From VRUE01 sp036557525 (GTDB lineage Bacteria; Actinomycetota; Thermoleophilia; Solirubrobacterales; 70-9), in the NCBI GenBank assembly GCA_036557525.1, contig DATBHH010000148.1, positions 1 through 21,613 of the forward strand: a DNA stretch of 21,613 nt. The letters are read 5' to 3'. The notes beneath the pieces were generated by a model. That model saw only the letters and a program-made list of their open reading frames with translations. It had not been told where the DNA came from and ran no database searches. The position numbers were made by a program, and so were the translations under genes. Positions 21,169-21,613 of this stretch are shown in pieces. Within the stretch, counting starts at the first letter, position 1. Every line of letters begins with the position of its first letter.

Positions 21169-21613
21169 CTTCGCGAGCGTCGTCTTCGCGCTGCTCGTCG
21201 TCGCAACCCTCGCTGCCTTTGCCTGGTCGCAGCGCCTGAAGCGGGACCCGCTGGTCCTCGATCGCGTCAGCTTCGTCGGCGTGCCCCGCGTTCACCCGAA
21301 GGCGCCCGCGGTCCGCTCGTTCACCCCCAACGACGACTGCCGCCACGACAGGATCCGGATCCGGTTCCGGATGACCCAGTCCGACCGTGCCGACGTCCAG
21401 ATCGTCAAGCCGGGTGGCAGGCTGATCGTCACCCTCGGCCGCGACGAGTTCCTCAAGCGCTACACGTACTCCACCTACTACTGGGACGGCCGGATGAGGA
21501 ACGACGGGATCGCTCCGCCCGGGCGCTACAAGCTGCGGGTCAAAATGCTGGGTCAGGGGCGGACCCTGGTCCCGGGGGCGGCGATGAAGCTGCACCGGGC
21601 GCCCCGGCGGCCC
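21149..21613 (+). CDS. Membrane-anchored protein with FlgD-Ig-like domain, truncated by the window
   Basis: The ATG at 21149 lies 20 bases inside the previous gene and is preceded by GAGGA. The 155 visible residues have a basic start (MPRRR), one helix at about 10-28 and an extracellular beta-sandwich. The segment DVQIVKPGGRLIVTL, then YYWDGRMRNDGIAPPGRYKLRV, follows the 'V.I....G..V.......WDG....G..VPPG.Y...V' pattern of FlgD Ig-like modules that occur in many secreted proteins unrelated to flagella. FTPNDD upstream resembles the common 'SPNGDG' beginning of such modules. No stop is reached before 21613, so the C-terminus is missing. The function is unknown; the context suggests envelope association. 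Confidence 0.8.
   Translation, partial: MPRRRVSFASVVFALLVVATLAAFAWSQRLKRDPLVLDRVSFVGVPRVHPKAPAVRSFTPNDDCRHDRIRIRFRMTQSDRADVQIVKPGGRLIVTLGRDEFLKRYTYSTYYWDGRMRNDGIAPPGRYKLRVKMLGQGRTLVPGAAMKLHRAPRRP

Overview
The window is chromosomal DNA from a very GC-rich bacterium. Gene content points to an actinobacterium, most likely of the class Thermoleophilia (Solirubrobacterales-like). The clues are an fhaA-fhaB-pstP-rodA-pbpA-pknB cell-wall/Ser-Thr kinase cluster, frequent GTG and TTG starts, secreted beta-helix/PKD/RTX-type proteins and receptor kinases with extracellular domains. This placement is inferred from gene content and was not tested by a search. Coding density is high, no stretch above 300 bases lacks a gene, and I see no tRNA, rRNA, CRISPR array, transposase or phage gene.

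Layout. Positions 1-2955 run on the minus strand: a CARDB-like membrane-anchored protein, prephenate dehydratase (pheA) ending in a hairpin-plus-T-run terminator, an HNH endonuclease and a small secreted six-cysteine protein. Positions 3083-12300 form one plus-strand cluster: a short Ser/Thr kinase, fhaA, fhaB, the PP2C phosphatase pstP, rodA, the class B penicillin-binding protein pbpA, the PASTA kinase pknB and D-Ala-D-Ala ligase (ddl). From rodA onward the genes overlap by 4, 8 and 4 bases. The cluster joins peptidoglycan polymerisation (RodA plus PbpA), precursor synthesis (Ddl), sensing of wall fragments (PASTA kinase), phosphothreonine readers (FHA proteins) and signal removal (PstP).

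Positions 12288-15725 return to the minus strand. They hold a large secreted beta-helix/PKD/RTX-like protein, converging on and overlapping the end of ddl, and a third Ser/Thr kinase with a C-terminal extracellular module. Positions 15889-18355 are a tightly overlapping minus-strand operon, dedA-uppP-purM; its first two genes fit a pathway that recycles the undecaprenyl phosphate carrier lipid. From 18494 the plus strand carries a membrane-bound nucleotide-sugar 4,6-dehydratase (CapD/PglF/WbpM type), a LytR_C-domain membrane protein and a truncated protein with a FlgD-Ig-like fold that runs off the window.

Most of the window therefore concerns the cell envelope: wall synthesis, lipid carrier recycling, surface sugars and phospho-signalling. 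The less expected items are a dispersed intergenic repeat built on GAGCGAGCG that sits at several gene junctions, a possible ATC start codon for fhaA, and a two-cysteine insertion in the first PASTA domain of PknB.
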